Shown here: piece by piece, positions 50,373 to 58,483 of the stretch
Position numbering within the stretch: the stretch's first letter is position 1
Layout: every line of letters starts with the position of its first letter
DNA from: Kribbella antiqua
GTDB taxonomy: Bacteria; Actinomycetota; Actinomycetes; Propionibacteriales; Kribbellaceae
Reading direction: 5' to 3'
Assembly: GCF_004345665.1 (NCBI RefSeq)
Contig: NZ_SLWR01000005.1
Location: forward strand, 429,288 to 493,287
DNA: 64,000 bases
Made by a program: the position numbers and the translations under genes
Notes under the pieces: model-generated
The model's input: the letters and a program-made list of their open reading frames with translations, nothing else
Told to the model about the DNA's origin: nothing
Database searches by the model: none

Positions 50373-51180
50373 AATTCCACGGAAAGCTCGGTGGGCGCTT
50401 CTCGAGGAAGGCGGCGATGCCTTCCGCCAGCTCGCCGGTGGCGATGGTTTCCTCGTAGCGTTCGGGAGCCGGACGATCGGCCAGCAGTGCGTTGACCGTC
50501 TCCTTCGCACAACGGATGGTCAGCTGCGACCGCGTCACCAGCGTCGCGGCGAAAGCCTCGACGTCCGCGTCCAACTCGGCCGGCTCAGCCACCCGATCGA
50601 CCAGGCCTTTGAGCTCGGCCCGATCGGCGGTGAGGAGTTCTCCGCTGAAGAGCAGGTACTTGGTCGTCGCAGGGCCGACGAGATCGAGCAGCACCTTGAT
50701 CGCCTCCGGCGGATAGACGACCCCGATCCTGGCCGGCGTCACCCCGAACATCGCGCCCCGCGCCGCGAACCGGAAGTCACAGTTCACCGCGATCTCCAGC
50801 CCGCCGCCGATGCAATGCCCCCGCACCACCGCGACCGTCGGCTTCGGGAACTCCCGCAACGCCGCCTGGGCCCGCAGGTTGAACACCCGCAGCTCCGCCA
50901 TCGGGTCCGCGGGATCGGCACCCGAGATCAGTTCCCCGATGTCCGCCCCCGCGGAGAAGCTCGGCCCCGCGCCGGTGACCAGCAGCACTTTCACGATCTC
51001 GTCCTCGGCGAGCTCCGCGAGTACTCCCGGCAATGCCTCCCACATCGCTCGCGTCAGAGCGTTCCGCTTCTCGGCCCGATCGATCACCAGCCGGGCCACC
51101 ACCCCACGCTCGACCCGAAACCCCAACTCGTCCACCCCCACACCCAACCAGCCCGAGCCCTTCCGCGCCGCCAGCTGCAT
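50362..51180 (-). CDS. Enoyl-CoA hydratase/isomerase-family protein
   Basis: The crotonase fold is clear: RAEKRNALTRAMWEALPG, the oxyanion loop sequence GPSFSAGADIGEL, and GHCIGGGLEIAVNCDFRFAA with the conserved glycines. Further motifs include MFGVTPARIGVVYPPEA. The catalytic Glu positions are partly present (E in GGGLEIA). ATG 51180 gives 272 residues; GTG 51141 or 51135 would remove a basic N-terminal extension and is also possible. The reaction may be hydration or isomerisation of an acyl-CoA. Confidence 0.88.
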   Translation of the reverse strand: MQLAARKGSGWLGVGVDELGFRVERGVVARLVIDRAEKRNALTRAMWEALPGVLAELAEDEIVKVLLVTGAGPSFSAGADIGELISGADPADPMAELRVFNLRAQAALREFPKPTVAVVRGHCIGGGLEIAVNCDFRFAARGAMFGVTPARIGVVYPPEAIKVLLDLVGPATTKYLLFSGELLTADRAELKGLVDRVAEPAELDADVEAFAATLVTRSQLTIRCAKETVNALLADRPAPERYEETIATGELAEGIAAFLEKRPPSFPWNFRR

Positions 51181-51188
51181 CACACTCT

Positions 51189-51237
51189 GTGCACCACATC
51201 CGTACGGCGCCGCCCCCGCCGTACGGATCTCGTGCAC
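51189..51237. promoter_or_regulatory. Large palindrome upstream of the enoyl-CoA hydratase
   Basis: ATCCGTACGGCG (51198-51209) and CGCCGTACGGAT (51217-51228) are perfect arms with a 7-nt centre, flanked by GTGCAC at 51189-51194 and 51232-51237. It lies nine bases upstream of ATG 51180, so it may be an operator or a leader hairpin. Confidence 0.6.
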
Positions 51238-51439
51238 AAAGTCGGACCTCAGGCGCGATCTGCCGACCAAGCGTTTGATCTCAGCGCCGTCTCATCCGGA
51301 TATCGGGCAGATTACGGTCAACGGCCGCCTCGGATGTTCGTAATGCGTTAAGACTGGACCCCGATTCGAACCCGCGCCGTGATCTGTGCTTGACTCCTCC
51401 GGTCGATAACGGTTTGGTCTCGGCAGATTGGGTGATTCA

Positions 51440-52387
51440 GTGGCAGGACGGCATAGACAGGCGCGGCACCGCCAACCGCGCCGGATTCTGATTCAGCCAG
51501 GCATCGTCAAGGTGGCGATTCCCGGCGCGGCGGTGGCTTTGGTGGCCACCGGCTCCGCGGCCGCGCTTCCTGACCACCACGTACAACTCAACACCCCGAT
51601 CGCCTCCTCCGCCATCGACCTGGCCCGGGACGCGAACACCAGCCGGGACGCCTACCGCCCCTCCCTCAACGTCACGCCGACTCCGGCACCCAAGACGACG
51701 GCGGCCCCGAAGCACCTGAAGAAGCAGGCGCCGATCCCGAAGCCGACCGCGGCGAAGACTCGCGCGGCGGCCGCGCTGCCACCGAAGATCACCGGCTCGA
51801 AGTACGCCACCACCGACCTGAACGTCTGGTCGCTGCCGGATCTGGCCGGCTCGCTGCTCACCGTCATCCCGAGCGGCACCAAGGTCTCCGTCACCGGCAA
51901 GGTCGATGGCATCTGGGCCCAGATCGTCCGCGACGGCAAGGTCCGCTGGGTCAAGTCGCAGTACCTGTCCGCCACCAAGCCGGTCGCGGCCGTCTCGGGC
52001 GCTATCTCCCAGGCGGCCTGCAAGTCCGGCTCGGCGGTTGAGGACGGCCTGACGCCGGATGCGATCCGCGTCCACCGCGCGGTGTGCGCGAAGTTCTCCG
52101 ACATCACGTCGTACGGCGGACTGCGGGCGGGTGACAGCGGCTCCGAGCACTCGACCGGTCACGCGCTCGACATCATGGTCAGCGGCTCGGAAGGCGACGC
52201 GGTCGCCGCCTGGCTGAAGGCGAACTACAAGAAGCTCGGCATCAGCCAGCTGATCTGGTCGCAGCACATCTGGACCGTCCAGCGCAGCAGCGAAGGCTGG
52301 CGCGCGATGGAGGACCGCGGCAGCACCACCGCGAACCACTACGACCATGTGCACGTGACCGTCTACGGGAACTCCGGCACGGTCTGA
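51440..52387 (+). CDS. Exported SH3 and M15-peptidase-like protein
   Basis: GTG 51440 (TTG 51428 is an alternative) opens a 315-residue exported protein with an N-terminal basic region and hydrophobic segment IPGAAVALVATGSAAALP. A Pro/Lys/Ala-rich linker follows, then an SH3-like domain (ATTDLNVWSLPDLAGSLLTV, WVKSQYL) at about 125-180. The C-terminal domain has HSTGHALDIM and HYDHVHV, the HxxGxAxD and HxH metal motifs of D,D-peptidase-like M15 enzymes. It probably trims or binds peptidoglycan. A strong terminator follows. Confidence 0.88.
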   Translation: MAGRHRQARHRQPRRILIQPGIVKVAIPGAAVALVATGSAAALPDHHVQLNTPIASSAIDLARDANTSRDAYRPSLNVTPTPAPKTTAAPKHLKKQAPIPKPTAAKTRAAAALPPKITGSKYATTDLNVWSLPDLAGSLLTVIPSGTKVSVTGKVDGIWAQIVRDGKVRWVKSQYLSATKPVAAVSGAISQAACKSGSAVEDGLTPDAIRVHRAVCAKFSDITSYGGLRAGDSGSEHSTGHALDIMVSGSEGDAVAAWLKANYKKLGISQLIWSQHIWTVQRSSEGWRAMEDRGSTTANHYDHVHVTVYGNSGTV

Positions 52388-52396
52388 GCAAACCTG

Positions 52397-52439
52397 AGCG
52401 ACCCGGTCCCCTGCCCTCCTGAGGACCGGGTCGCTTTTC
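52397..52439 (+). terminator. Intrinsic terminator
   Basis: AGCGACCCGGTCC (52397-52409) pairs with GGACCGGGTCGCT (52423-52435), followed by TTTTCT. It ends the peptidase-like gene and overlaps the stop of the opposing FAD oxidase. Confidence 0.88.
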
Positions 52440-53710
52440 TATGGCCTGATGTTGGCGTTCAGGTGGAAGAAGTTGGTCGGGTCGTACGCCCGCTTGACCT
52501 CACGCAGCCGCTGCAGGTCGTCGGCGTCGTACGCCGTCTCCGCGCGGTCCGGGTCGCCGAGGAAGTTCACGAACGTCCGCCCGGAGTTCCGCAGGACGCC
52601 GGCCAGGTCGGGCACCTCGCGGTCGATGATCAGCGAGTACGTCGCCAGCCGGTGACCGACCGGTCCCGCGCCCGGACCCGGGTGAGCCATCGCGCCACCC
52701 CAGTGCCGGATCTCGACCGTCGGGACCTCGTCGTCCGGGAAGCTGGTCAGGGCGTCGATCACGTCGTCGCGCAGGACGTCGAGGAAGTCCAGGTAGCGGG
52801 CCGGCGTCCCGCCCATTGCGGCTTCGCCGTACTCGATCGTGCGCAGCTCGCCGGACAGTCGCGGGCCGGCGACCTCGAACAGCGGCTTGAGCAGGTGTTC
52901 GGCGAGGTCGGCGTCACCGGCGTACATGACCTTGATCGCGACCGAGCTCTTGGTGAGTACGACGGCTGTGCTCAGCTCGTTGGGGATCGTGGTCACCCAG
53001 TCGCGGTACCGACGCAGGATGTCGGCTGCGCGGTCGATGCCGTAGTGCACGATGCCGGCGTGGACCCGGCGGACCGGGTAGAGGCGGAACTCCAGTGAGG
53101 TGACGATGCCGAAGTTGCCGGTGCCGCCGCGGATCGCCCAGAACAGGTCCGGGTGGTGCTCGGCGCTCGCGGTGACGAACCGGCCGTCGGCGGTGACGAC
53201 CTCGGCGCGGATGACGCTGTCGGCCGCGAAGCCGTACTTGCGGGCCAGCCAGCCGACGCCGCCGCCGAGCGTGTAGCCGGTGACGCCGACGTCCCGGCTC
53301 GAGCCGGAGAGCGGCGCGAGGCCGAACTGCCCGGCCGCGTCGATCACCGCACCCCAGCGAGCGCCCGGCGCGACCTTGGCGATCCGGCGCTCGGGGTCGA
53401 TCAGCACCGACGTCATCGGCGTCGTCTTCAGCAGAATCCCGCCATCGGCCGGCACCCGCGTCCCATGCCCCGTCGCCTGCACCGCAACCGGCACGCCGTA
53501 CTCGCGGGCTGTCCGCACCACCGCCTGTACGTCGGTCCGCCCGTACGCCTCGGCGACGACCAGCGGTCGCGAGTCCACAGTCGGAATCACCGACCGCCGC
53601 TGTACGTCGTACTCAACGTCCCCCGGCAGCCGAATCGCACCGTTGAACCCGGCACCCAGCAGCCCTGCCACCACATCTGTCGCAGCCGCACGCACAACCT
53701 GCGTCGTCAT
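52439..53710 (-). CDS. FAD-linked oxidase with C-terminal BBE segment
   Basis: The 423-residue protein belongs to the berberine-bridge/PCMH family. The N-terminal FAD domain includes VVRTAREYGVPVAVQATGHG (histidine likely for covalent FAD), VTGYTLGGGVGWLARKYGFA and WAIRGGTGNFGIVTSLEF. The C-terminal YDPTNFFHLNANI is the BBE motif. A second covalent cysteine link common in plant members is not evident. It lies downstream of the ECF41-like sigma gene, in the same direction, behind a TGTCAA-N17-CGAC promoter-like sequence. Confidence 0.9.
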   Translation of the reverse strand: MTTQVVRAAATDVVAGLLGAGFNGAIRLPGDVEYDVQRRSVIPTVDSRPLVVAEAYGRTDVQAVVRTAREYGVPVAVQATGHGTRVPADGGILLKTTPMTSVLIDPERRIAKVAPGARWGAVIDAAGQFGLAPLSGSSRDVGVTGYTLGGGVGWLARKYGFAADSVIRAEVVTADGRFVTASAEHHPDLFWAIRGGTGNFGIVTSLEFRLYPVRRVHAGIVHYGIDRAADILRRYRDWVTTIPNELSTAVVLTKSSVAIKVMYAGDADLAEHLLKPLFEVAGPRLSGELRTIEYGEAAMGGTPARYLDFLDVLRDDVIDALTSFPDDEVPTVEIRHWGGAMAHPGPGAGPVGHRLATYSLIIDREVPDLAGVLRNSGRTFVNFLGDPDRAETAYDADDLQRLREVKRAYDPTNFFHLNANIRP

Positions 53711-53736
53711 CCCAAGCTCCTCTCGCTTCTACAAAC

Positions 53737-53765
53737 ACGTCGAAGAAGCCAGGCGCTTATTGACA
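53737..53765 (-). promoter_or_regulatory. Candidate ECF41-type promoter for the FAD oxidase
   Basis: On the minus strand TGTCAA (53765-53760) and CGACGT (53742-53737) are 17 bp apart. ECF41 promoters are known to carry TGTCACA-like -35 and CGTC-like -10 elements. The gene for an ECF41-like factor lies just upstream. Confidence 0.5.
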
Positions 53766-53787
53766 CCCCCGCCAGGTTTTTTCTGGG

Positions 53788-54678
53788 TCAGGCGGCGAGC
53801 GGCAGGTGTTCGAGGCGGTTGAGGTCGGCGAGGATGTTGAGTTCGGTGATTTTGCCGTTGGTGATGGTGAGGCTCATGACGCCCATCAGGCGGCCGTTGA
53901 CGACGGTGATGGCTCCCGGCATGCCGTTGATGAGGGCATGTTCGGTGTACGGCGCCATGCGGCTGAACATGAGGGCCTGCTCGACGACGGCCCGCGCGCC
54001 GCGGACCAGCTTCGAGATGGCCGGTCCGGCGAACTCGGCGGTCGCCGCACCGGCGTCCGCCCGCAGTACGACGTCTGGGTCAAGCAATGAGAGCAACGCC
54101 TCGAAGTCGCCGCCGCGCGAAGCGGCCATGAACGCCTCGACGATCTCGCGCTGCCGGCCGGGATCCCCGTCACCGGCTGGAGCGCCCTGCACCCGTCGCC
54201 GTGCCCGGCTCGCCAGCTGCCGCGTCGCCGCCGGCGACTTGTCCACAATGGCCGCGATCTCGTCGAAGCTCACCGCGAACAGGTCGTGCAGTACGAACGC
54301 GAGCCGTTCGGCCGGCGCCAGCGTCTCGAGTACGACGAGCATCGCCAGCCCGACGGCATCGGCCTGAACCGCCTCCTCCTCGGGACTCGGCGCGCCGTCC
54401 TCACGAGTGATGATCGGGTCCGGGACGAACGTGTCCAGGGAGTCCTCCCGGCGGGACTTCCGGCTGCGCAGCATGTCGAGACAGACCCGCGACACGACCG
54501 TCGTCAGCCAGCCGGCCAGGTTGCCGACGTCGCTCACGTCCGACCGGCTCAGCCGCAACCACGCCTCCTGTACGGCGTCCTCGGCCTCCGCGAGCGAACC
54601 CAGCATCCGGTACGCCACCGCGCGCAACTGCCCGCGATGCTGCTCGAACTGCCGCGCAAGCTGGTCGTGCTCGTCCAC
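53788..54678 (-). CDS. ECF41-like (SigJ-type) sigma factor with SnoaL-like C-terminal domain
   Basis: This 296-residue protein has sigma region 2 (AYRMLGSLAEAEDAVQEAWL, with NLAGWLTTVVSRVCLDMLRS) and region 4 (LFAVSFDEIAAIVDKSPAAT). A C-terminal NTF2/SnoaL-like domain runs from about residue 178 (FMAASRGGDFEALLSLLDPD). ECF41 factors carry such a domain in place of an anti-sigma factor and typically control one adjacent oxidoreductase-type gene. Here the FAD oxidase is 77 bp downstream. Start at ATG 54678. Confidence 0.92.
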   Translation of the reverse strand: MDEHDQLARQFEQHRGQLRAVAYRMLGSLAEAEDAVQEAWLRLSRSDVSDVGNLAGWLTTVVSRVCLDMLRSRKSRREDSLDTFVPDPIITREDGAPSPEEEAVQADAVGLAMLVVLETLAPAERLAFVLHDLFAVSFDEIAAIVDKSPAATRQLASRARRRVQGAPAGDGDPGRQREIVEAFMAASRGGDFEALLSLLDPDVVLRADAGAATAEFAGPAISKLVRGARAVVEQALMFSRMAPYTEHALINGMPGAITVVNGRLMGVMSLTITNGKITELNILADLNRLEHLPLAA

Positions 54679-54801
54679 TGCCCACCCTCCCGTCGTGATC
54701 CGTCATCTCCTTGACGAATCCGGGCACCATGATGTGACACACCACCGACAGCCTCGATCCGCGGGTCCCGCGCGACGAGGCGCGGGGCTCATGATGGGGT
54801 C

Positions 54802-55596
54802 ATGCCCGAGACTCGTGGTGATCTGGTGTTCGAGGACCAGTTCGACGGTCCGTCGCTGGACCTGTCCGTCTGGTCGCCGTACTACCTGCCGCACTGGAGT
54901 TCCCGCGCGGCGTCAGCGGCGACGTACTCGCTCAGCAACTCCTGTCTCACGCTGAGCATCCCAGGCGAGCAGGGCCTGTGGTGCGCGGGCGACCACAAGC
55001 CGGACCTGCGCGTGTCCGGGATCCAGTCCGGGAACTACTCCGGCCCGGTCGGCAGCACGGTCGGTCAGCAGCCGTACCGCGAAGGGCTCGTCGTCCGCGA
55101 GGAGCAGGAGCCGTTCTGGGGCTGGACGCCGAACGGCGGCTACCTCGAGCTGCGCGCCCGCGCCGAGATCAGCCCGCGCTCGATGGTCTCGCTGTGGATG
55201 GTCGGTCTGGAGGACCAGCCGGAGCGGTGCGGGGAGATCTGCGTGATGGAGGTGTTCGGCGACGCGATCGTCCCAGGCGAGTTCACCGCGGTCGGCATGG
55301 GCCTGAAGACCATCCGCGACCCGGCCGTGCCGCAGGACTTCGAGGCGGTTCGCCTCCCGATCGACCTGGCCGAATTCCACACGTACTCCGTCCAGTGGAC
55401 CTCGGGCGAGGCGTCGTTCTTCGTCGACGGCGCCCCGATCCGCAGTTGCTCAGGCGCCCCGTCGTACCCCCTGCAGCTCATGCTGGCGGTGTTCGACTTC
55501 CCCTACCGCAGTGTCGGTGGCGATGACGAGCTGGTGCCTCGTTTCATCATCGACCACATCCGTGGCTGGAACGTTGCGGAGGAGCTGGTCGCCTGA
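54802..55596 (+). CDS. GH16-like concanavalin-fold protein lacking the assisting Asp
   Basis: The 264-residue protein has the beta-jelly-roll pattern of glycoside hydrolase family 16: LVFEDQFDGPSLDLSVWSPY at the N-terminus, GGYLELRARAEISP, SLWMVGLED, and FHTYSVQWTSGEASFFVDGA. The catalytic strand reads GEICVMEVFG: E145 and E150 match nucleophile and acid/base of ExDxxE, but the middle aspartate is C147. No signal peptide is seen, so it appears cytoplasmic. It may be a hydrolase subgroup with altered chemistry or a carbohydrate-binding protein. Confidence 0.8.
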   Translation: MPETRGDLVFEDQFDGPSLDLSVWSPYYLPHWSSRAASAATYSLSNSCLTLSIPGEQGLWCAGDHKPDLRVSGIQSGNYSGPVGSTVGQQPYREGLVVREEQEPFWGWTPNGGYLELRARAEISPRSMVSLWMVGLEDQPERCGEICVMEVFGDAIVPGEFTAVGMGLKTIRDPAVPQDFEAVRLPIDLAEFHTYSVQWTSGEASFFVDGAPIRSCSGAPSYPLQLMLAVFDFPYRSVGGDDELVPRFIIDHIRGWNVAEELVA

Positions 55597-55610
55597 GTAT
55601 GTTCACTGCC

Positions 55611-55649
55611 ATGTACTCGCGCGTGACCAGCTGGTGGGCCGTCGACTAG
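55611..55649 (+). CDS. trpL: Tryptophan leader peptide
   Basis: ATG 55611 encodes the 12-residue peptide MYSRVTSWWAVD, with tandem tryptophan codons at 55632-55637, followed by TAG. Its position before a trp gene and the alternative hairpins after it match transcription attenuation leaders. There is no strong RBS; GTTCACTGCC precedes it. Confidence 0.82.
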   Translation: MYSRVTSWWAVD

Positions 55650-55700
55650 ACGGTCCTGCTTCCGCGCGTAACCACCCGGCCGTCTCCTGCGAGGCGGCCG
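55636..55700 (+). promoter_or_regulatory. trpD attenuator
   Basis: Three segments can pair alternatively. Segment 1 GGGCCGTC (55636-55643) pairs with segment 2 GACGGTCC (55649-55656). Segment 2 can instead pair with segment 3 GGCCGTC (55678-55684). Segment 3 with segment 4 forms a 10-bp terminator (55677-55686 with 55691-55700) followed by TTTCCT. When ribosomes stall at the Trp codons, segment 2 would be free to pair with 3 and prevent termination. Confidence 0.8.
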
Positions 55701-55736
55701 TTTCCTCGTGGGCGGCCCCTACCCCGAGGATTGCCG

Positions 55737-56774
55737 ATGGCAACAACACTCCGGACCTGGTCCGGGCTGATCTCCGCGCTTCTGGCCGGCTCCGACCTGA
55801 CGGCTGCGGACGCCGGGTGGGCGATGGACCAGCTGGTGATGGGCGAGGTGTCGCCGGCCCAGATCTCCGGCTTCCTGATCGCCTTACGCGCCAAGGGCGA
55901 GACAGCCGAGGAGATCGCCGGCCTTGCTTCAGTACTGCGTTCGCACGCCACGCCGGTGCGGATAGCTGGACCGTTCGTGGACATCGTGGGGACGGGTGGC
56001 GACCGTACTGGCGCGGTGAACATCTCCACGATGGCAGCCGTCGTCGTAGCGGCTACTGGCGTCACTGTGGTGAAGCATGGTGGACGCGCGGCGTCCTCCA
56101 CCGCTGGCGGCTCTGCCGACCTGGTGGAGCACTTGGGCGTGCCGCTCGACCTGACCGCTGTTGAGGCGGCTAGGTCTGCTGCGGCCGTTGGGATCACGTA
56201 TCTGTTCGCTCCACGCTTCAACCCGGCGTTGCACCACGTTGCCGTGGTACGGCGCGAGCTCGCCGTACCGACGGCGTTCAACGTGCTCGGGCCGCTGATC
56301 AACCCAGCGGACCCTTCGTGTCAGCTGGTTGGGGTTGCTGACCCTCGCATGCTTCCTGTGATCGCTGGAGCGCTGGCTACGCGTGGCGGGTCCGCACTGG
56401 TGGTGGGTGGCGACGACGGGTTGGACAAGCTGACGACGACCGGTCTGTCTCGCGTGTGGGTGGTGCATGCCGGCTCGGCCTCGCAGGTAGTGTTCGATCC
56501 GCGGTCACTCGGGTTGGCGCCTGTTTCGTTGGCTGAGCTACGTGGTGGTGATGCTGCGTTCAATGCGCGCGTGCTGCGTGGTGTGGTCGACGGACAGCTG
56601 GGGCCGGTGCGGGACGTCGTACTGCTGAATGCTGCGGCAGCTCTGGTGACGCTTGAGCTTGGTCGTGGGGTGCTGCTCGAGCAGATGGCCGAGTGTCTGG
56701 AGCGGTGCCGCGAGGCCGTGGACAGTGGGAGAGCAGCGGCAACTCTGCAACGCTGGGCGCGTGGAGTCCTTTGA
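55737..56774 (+). CDS. trpD: Anthranilate phosphoribosyltransferase
   Basis: TrpD joins anthranilate to PRPP in tryptophan synthesis. ATG 55737 has GAGGA at 55725-55729; TTG 55731 is less likely. The 345-residue product has an N-terminal helical domain and the PRPP site [17 protein letters not shown] at about 82-98. [30 protein letters not shown] (anthranilate-site arginine region) and [11 protein letters not shown] follow. No other trp gene is next to it, so this single gene is placed under attenuation. The next gene starts 14 bp before its stop. Confidence 0.94.
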   Translation: MATTLRTWSGLISALLAGSDLTAADAGWAMDQLVMGEVSPAQISGFLIALRAKGETAEEIAGLASVLRSHATPVRIAGPFVDIVGTGGDRTGAVNISTMAAVVVAATGVTVVKHGGRAASSTAGGSADLVEHLGVPLDLTAVEAARSAAAVGITYLFAPRFNPALHHVAVVRRELAVPTAFNVLGPLINPADPSCQLVGVADPRMLPVIAGALATRGGSALVVGGDDGLDKLTTTGLSRVWVVHAGSASQVVFDPRSLGLAPVSLAELRGGDAAFNARVLRGVVDGQLGPVRDVVLLNAAAALVTLELGRGVLLEQMAECLERCREAVDSGRAAATLQRWARGVL

Positions 56775-57663
56775 CGAGTTGGTGGAGCGGTGGCGCGGGG
56801 AACTGCATGCCCACTGCTACCGGATGCTCGGGTCTGACGCTGACGCGGAGGACGCCGTACAGGAGACGCTGGTCCGCGCGTGGAAAGGACTGAGTGGGTA
56901 CGAGGACCGCGGATCTCTCCGTGCGTGGCTGTACAAGATCGCCACGAACCGGTGCCTCACAGCCATCGAGCGGCGTCGGGAGCAGCCCGTCGATCTGGAG
57001 CCGCTGTGGCTTGAGCCCTATCCGCCAAGCCGACTCGAATGGACGGCCGAGCTGAGCCCGGAGGCGCGGGTCATTGCGCTGGAGTCGGTGGAGCTGGCGT
57101 TTGTTGCGTCTCTGCAGCACCTGTCGGCGTTGCAGCGCGCGGTGTTGCTGCTGCGCGACGTACTGGCGTTTGCAGCGCGTGAGGTGGCGGAGTTGCTGGA
57201 CACGTCGGTTGCTGCGGTCAACAGCGCGCTGCAGCGAGCCCGAGCGGTAGTGAGCTCGCTGGGGCCCAGTCAGCAGACGACGCTGCGGGCGCTGGGTGAC
57301 TCTGGTGAGCGGGACCTGGTACGGCGGTACATGGCTGCATGGGAGTCGGGTGACGTGGACGCGATCGTGGCGATGCTGGCGGAGGACGCTCGGTACTCGA
57401 TGCCTCCGCTGCCGCAGTGGTTCTCCGGTCGCTCGGCTATTCGTGACTTCCTGGTGGACGGGCCGCTGCGGGATCGCTGGCGGTTCTTGCCGGCGCGGGC
57501 GAACGGGCAGCTCGCGTTCGGGACGTATCTGTTGTCCGGCGATCGTTATGTGCCGGGCGGTCTGGATGTGGTGGTGCTGCGGGGGTCATCGATCGCCTCT
57601 GTTGTCTCGTTCCTCGAGGCGGACTTCCCGTCGTTCGGACTGCCGTCTGAGCTTGCGCGATGA
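56761..57663 (+). CDS. ECF sigma factor with SnoaL-like C-terminal domain (SigX5/TIGR02960-like)
   Basis: GTG 56761 lies inside the end of trpD in another frame, without a clear RBS, which suggests re-initiation after trpD. The 300-residue protein has region 2 ([48 protein letters not shown]), region 4 ([20 protein letters not shown]) and a C-terminal NTF2-like domain from about 180 ([20 protein letters not shown]). The domain order recalls the TIGR02960 (SigX5) group. Transcription from the trp leader would tie sigma production to tryptophan supply, by inference. Confidence 0.88.
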   Translation: MESFDELVERWRGELHAHCYRMLGSDADAEDAVQETLVRAWKGLSGYEDRGSLRAWLYKIATNRCLTAIERRREQPVDLEPLWLEPYPPSRLEWTAELSPEARVIALESVELAFVASLQHLSALQRAVLLLRDVLAFAAREVAELLDTSVAAVNSALQRARAVVSSLGPSQQTTLRALGDSGERDLVRRYMAAWESGDVDAIVAMLAEDARYSMPPLPQWFSGRSAIRDFLVDGPLRDRWRFLPARANGQLAFGTYLLSGDRYVPGGLDVVVLRGSSIASVVSFLEADFPSFGLPSELAR

Positions 57664-57718
57664 GTTTCCGTCCCACGCCGGGTTCTACCGGTGACGCTTC
57701 CTTCGAGAGGACGGAAAG

Positions 57719-58483
57719 ATGCAGGAGATTCGCACGCTCATCGAGAATTGGGTGACCGCAGTCCACGAGGGCGACCTCGACACGGTGCTGGCCGACCACG
57801 CCCCGGACATCGTGATGTTCGACGTACCTCCGCCGTACGACGGAGTGCGCGGACTCGACGCTTATCGCTCGACCTGGCCGGGGTTCTTCGAGTGGCAGCG
57901 CTCGGGCGCGGTGTTCGAACTGGAGTCGCTCGAGGTGGTCGAGGGCTCGGACGTTGCCTTCGCTTATGCGTTGCTGCTGTGTGGGACGGCCAACGAGCTC
58001 AAGGAGAATCCGGCCCTGCGGTTGCGGCTGACGCTCGGTCTGCAGCGGCTGGGCGGCCGCTGGATCGTCGTACACGAACACCACTCGTTCCCGCACGACG
58101 ACGTACCGCCGGCTGTCGCGTCGGACGAGATCCGTTCGCTGATGCACGAATGGACGGACCGGACCACCGCCCGCGACCTCGATGCTCTGATGGAACCCAT
58201 CGCCGACGAGGTCGTCTCCTACGAGCTCGACGGTGAGTACGTCGGCAAATCAGCGGTCCGCGAGGTCTGCAAGTCCGGCCTCGAATCCACCACCGAGCCC
58301 ATCACTTTCACCACTCCCGACGTGACCATCACCGCCTCCGGCAACCTCGCCATCGCCTGGGGCCACGACCACATCGCAGCCAGCGAGCGCACCTCAACCT
58401 TCCGCTCCACCCGAGTCTTCAACCACACTCCGACCGGCTGGCAGCTAATCCACCAACACCTCTCCCAGCCGTCCGGCACCTGA
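57719..58483 (+). CDS. Tandem NTF2/SnoaL-like protein
   Basis: The 254-residue product has two similar cone-fold domains: residues 1-125 (MQEIRTLIENWVTAVHEGDL, HAPDIVMFDVPPPYDGVRGL) and about 136-254 (IRSLMHEWTDRTTARDLDAL, IADEVVSYELDGEYVGKSA). The second also has GWQLIHQHLS at its end. NTF2-like domains bind small ligands or act as isomerases and dehydratases. It lies 55 bp downstream of a sigma factor with the same domain type and may be its target or partner. Overlaps the opposing aldolase-type gene by 39 bp. Confidence 0.85.
   Translation: MQEIRTLIENWVTAVHEGDLDTVLADHAPDIVMFDVPPPYDGVRGLDAYRSTWPGFFEWQRSGAVFELESLEVVEGSDVAFAYALLLCGTANELKENPALRLRLTLGLQRLGGRWIVVHEHHSFPHDDVPPAVASDEIRSLMHEWTDRTTARDLDALMEPIADEVVSYELDGEYVGKSAVREVCKSGLESTTEPITFTTPDVTITASGNLAIAWGHDHIAASERTSTFRSTRVFNHTPTGWQLIHQHLSQPSGT

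Noticed and set aside
51437..52354. Leftward 305-codon frame opposite the M15-like gene
   Set aside because: Arg/Gly/Asp-rich antisense product; the rightward frame has a signal segment, SH3 domain and metal motifs.
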